Below are positions 61,945 to 64,000 of a DNA stretch of 64,000 nucleotides, piece after piece. How positions within the stretch are numbered: the first letter of the stretch is position 1; each line of letters begins with the position of its first letter. The notes below the pieces were generated by a model. The model had not been told where the DNA came from and did no database searches. It saw only the letters and a list, made by a program, of their open reading frames with translations. Both the position numbers and the translations under genes were made by a program. This DNA is from Natronomonas salinimetallica (GTDB lineage Archaea; Halobacteriota; Halobacteria; Halobacteriales; Haloarculaceae), in contig NZ_JACDNQ010000011.1 in assembly GCF_013839515.1 (NCBI RefSeq), forward strand, positions 1 to 64,000. Direction: 5' to 3'.

Positions 61945-62868
61945 TCAGGCGTCCCGTCGGATCGCCGTGAGCGGTCGGCTCATCCACGGCTCCGGGACGT
62001 CGAACGTCTCCGGCTGTATCAGCGCCGCGAGTACCTCGAGCGTCTCGACGAGGCGGGGGCCGGGGCGATTCATCAGATGGTGTCCGTCGATCGCGTAGAT
62101 CCGGTTCATGCGGACGGCCCGGAGGGTCGACCACCCCTCCCGGCCGGTCAGGTCGTCCCGGTTTCGGGCGGTCTGGTCGAGTTCGAACCCACAGGGCGCG
62201 GCCACGAGGACGTCGGGGTCGTACTCGCGGATCTCCGCCCACTCCCTCGGCGTCGAGGCGTCGCCGGGATCGGCGAGTCCGTACTCGCCGCCGGCGAGTT
62301 CGACCAGTTCGGGCACCCAGTGGCCGGCGACCATCGGCGGCTCGAGCCAATCGAGGACGACGACTTCCGGGCGGAACGGACGCTCGTCGGCCGCCGTCGC
62401 GACGCGGTCGATGCGGTCCCGCAGGTCCGAACGGAGTTCGGCCGCCCGTCCGCGCCGTCCGAGGGCCTCGCCGATCACCTCGATATCCGAGAGGACGTCC
62501 TCGACGCTGTGGGGGTCGGTCGTCAAGAGCTCACACGCCAGTCCAAGCTCCTCGATCGCCGACTCCACGACGACGGTGTCGACGGCACAGACGTCACAGA
62601 TGCCCTGTGCGATGACGACGTCGGGGTCTGCGGCTTCGAGCGCCTCCCGGTCGATCCGGTAGACACCGCCCTCGGCGGCCGACTCCCGGACCTGGCTGTC
62701 GATCTCGGCGCTGGACGCCGAGGCGTCGATTCGCGATTCGACGACGGATGGGGTGTCGGCGACCGCCGGGGGGTGATCACACTCGTGGGACGTCGCCACC
62801 GGCTGGACACCGAGGGCGGCGACGATCTCGGTCGCGGACGGCAGCAGGGAGACGACGCGGGTGGACAC
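61945..62868 (-). CDS. Cobalamin/metal-chelate ABC binding protein (BtuF-like)
   Basis: A 307-residue helical-backbone metal receptor (RVVSLLPSATEIVAALGV; PDVVIAQGICDVCAVD; EPPMVAGHWVPELVELAGG; DPDVLVAAPCGF). The family includes BtuF for vitamin B12, but there is no signal peptide or lipobox and no transporter genes next to it, so it may be a cytosolic or solitary member. The start ATG 62868 fits. It likely shares a transcript with the JAMM gene. Confidence 0.85.
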   Translation of the reverse strand: MSTRVVSLLPSATEIVAALGVQPVATSHECDHPPAVADTPSVVESRIDASASSAEIDSQVRESAAEGGVYRIDREALEAADPDVVIAQGICDVCAVDTVVVESAIEELGLACELLTTDPHSVEDVLSDIEVIGEALGRRGRAAELRSDLRDRIDRVATAADERPFRPEVVVLDWLEPPMVAGHWVPELVELAGGEYGLADPGDASTPREWAEIREYDPDVLVAAPCGFELDQTARNRDDLTGREGWSTLRAVRMNRIYAIDGHHLMNRPGPRLVETLEVLAALIQPETFDVPEPWMSRPLTAIRRDA

Positions 62869-62925
62869 GGATATATCGTTCCTCCTACCGACGCTTCGCC
62901 CGCGAGCGAAATGAATCCCCCGCCC

Positions 62926-64000
62926 CTACATCGACTCGGGCGCTTCGACCCCGAGGACGTCGAGGGCGTTGGCGACGGTGTGTCGGGCCGCGACGACGAG
63001 CGCAAGCCGGGCCGCACGCGTACGGTCGTCCTCGGCCGTCACGACCGGGCACTCGCGGTAGAACCCGTTGAAGCGGTCGGCGATCTCGCGGGTGTAGGTC
63101 GCGATCCGGTGTGGCTCGTGGGCCTCCGCGGCACCCTCAATGATGCCGGGGAAGCGCGCGATCGCCGAAAGCAGGTCGCGCTCGGCGTCGCTCGACAGCA
63201 CCGAGACGTCGAGTTCGGGCTCGATCCCCTCGGCCTCGCTCTCGATCCCCCGACAGCGCGCGTGGACGTACTGGACGTAAGGTGCCGACTGGGCCTCGAA
63301 ATCGAGGGCGCGCTCCCACTCGAAGGTGATCGCCTTGGCCGGCTGTTTCGAGACGATGTCGTAGCGGACTGCGCCGATCCCGACCTGTCTCGCGATTCGT
63401 TCGACGTCGGCCTCGTCGAGGTCGTCGTCGCGGAGTCGGTCGTCGAGCCGCTCTTCGACCTCCGCACGGGCGCGGCCGATCGCCTCGTCGAGCAGGTCGT
63501 CGAGTTGGACTCCGGTGCCCGCCCGCGTCGACATCTTCCCCTCCGGGAGGTTGACGTACGAGTAGATGACCGTATCGAGGCCGTCGGTGTCGTTGCCGAG
63601 GTCCTCCAGGGCCGACCGGAGCTGGCGGGCCTGGAGTTTGTGGTCCTCACCGAGCACCGTCACCGCCCGATCGTAGGTGTCGAACTTCCACTCGTGGTGG
63701 GCGAGATCCCGCGTCGTGTACAGCGAGGTGCCGTCCGAACGCAGGAAGACGAGGTTCTTTTCGATCTCCTCGAACTCGAGTTGCCAGGCGTCGTCCTCGT
63801 AGACCGCCCGATCGTGGTCTTTGAGGCGGGCGACGACGTCGTCCGTGGAGCCGTCACGCATGAACCGGGTCTCCTTGACGAACTCGTCGAACTCCGCGGG
63901 GAGGCGAGCGAGACAGCGGCGCATCCCGTCCAATACGGTGTCGACGACCTCCGTGACGCGTTCGTACGTCCGCTCGTCGCCGGCTTCGAGCCCCTGCATG
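62926..64000 (-). CDS. argS: Arginyl-tRNA synthetase, C-terminal part (runs off the window)
   Basis: About 358 residues of a class I aminoacyl-tRNA synthetase; the 5' part lies beyond 64000. Seen: [35 protein letters not shown], the KMSTRAG (KMSKS-type) loop, then the DALR anticodon-binding domain ending [18 protein letters not shown]. It charges tRNA-Arg with arginine. Complete enzymes are about 580 residues, so roughly 220 are missing. Confidence 0.97.
   Translation of the reverse strand, partial: MQGLEAGDERTYERVTEVVDTVLDGMRRCLARLPAEFDEFVKETRFMRDGSTDDVVARLKDHDRAVYEDDAWQLEFEEIEKNLVFLRSDGTSLYTTRDLAHHEWKFDTYDRAVTVLGEDHKLQARQLRSALEDLGNDTDGLDTVIYSYVNLPEGKMSTRAGTGVQLDDLLDEAIGRARAEVEERLDDRLRDDDLDEADVERIARQVGIGAVRYDIVSKQPAKAITFEWERALDFEAQSAPYVQYVHARCRGIESEAEGIEPELDVSVLSSDAERDLLSAIARFPGIIEGAAEAHEPHRIATYTREIADRFNGFYRECPVVTAEDDRTRAARLALVVAARHTVANALDVLGVEAPESM

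Overview
The window is a chromosomal segment from a haloarchaeon (class Halobacteria); the genus cannot be fixed from the sequence. The evidence is a GC-rich, acidic-residue-rich coding style, TATA boxes about 25-30 bases ahead of start codons with little or no leader, twin-arginine lipoproteins, a thermosome subunit, a halocyanin-type copper protein, UbaA and JAMM proteins of the SAMP (archaeal ubiquitin-like) pathway, and the haloarchaeal NAD-dependent glucose-6-phosphate dehydrogenase Azf.

Layout. 1-14.6 kb: a degenerate mobile-element end amplified in tandem, a KH-domain ribosome-biogenesis protein, the thermosome, a CHAT-domain protein, a response regulator, a class I/II aminotransferase, an SsuABC/NrtABC-like ABC transporter, and a large secreted surface protein. 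14.7-22.3 kb: a tightly overlapping six-gene operon on the minus strand (BatA-like VWA protein, second VWA protein, coiled-coil protein, membrane protein, MoxR AAA+ ATPase, DUF58 protein). 22.5-29.1 kb: a DUF192 lipoprotein, a very large subtilase, and a low-GC TnpB element with its DUF2080 partner. 29.2-37.0 kb: a surface-glycan island (two GT2 enzymes, a GT61 enzyme, two sulfatase-family proteins plus the remnant of a third, a flippase). 37-47 kb: a multi-PAS histidine kinase, PolX, a Mut7-C protein, a CoA-biosynthesis ligase, UbaA and a copper protein. 47-64 kb: methionine sulfoxide reductases MsrB and MsrA, several universal stress proteins including an amino-acid permease fused to UspA domains, an M50 protease with CBS domains, Azf, a MacB-type export system, a JAMM desampylase-like protein, a BtuF-like binding protein and the 3' part of argS.

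The most striking thing is a family of very short inverted-repeat elements (74-108 bp, termini TACTGnCGG...), present as seven copies plus one amplified terminus. Every copy is flanked by the same 3-bp direct repeat, TGA or TCA (TNA). In five of the seven, that duplicated TGA is exactly the stop codon of a gene (59-residue gene, permease-Usp fusion, msrA, a usp gene, JAMM gene), so insertion recreates the stop. I see no transposase for them in the window. The window also carries many short intergenic tandem arrays (periods 18-49 bp), most of them close to gene ends.
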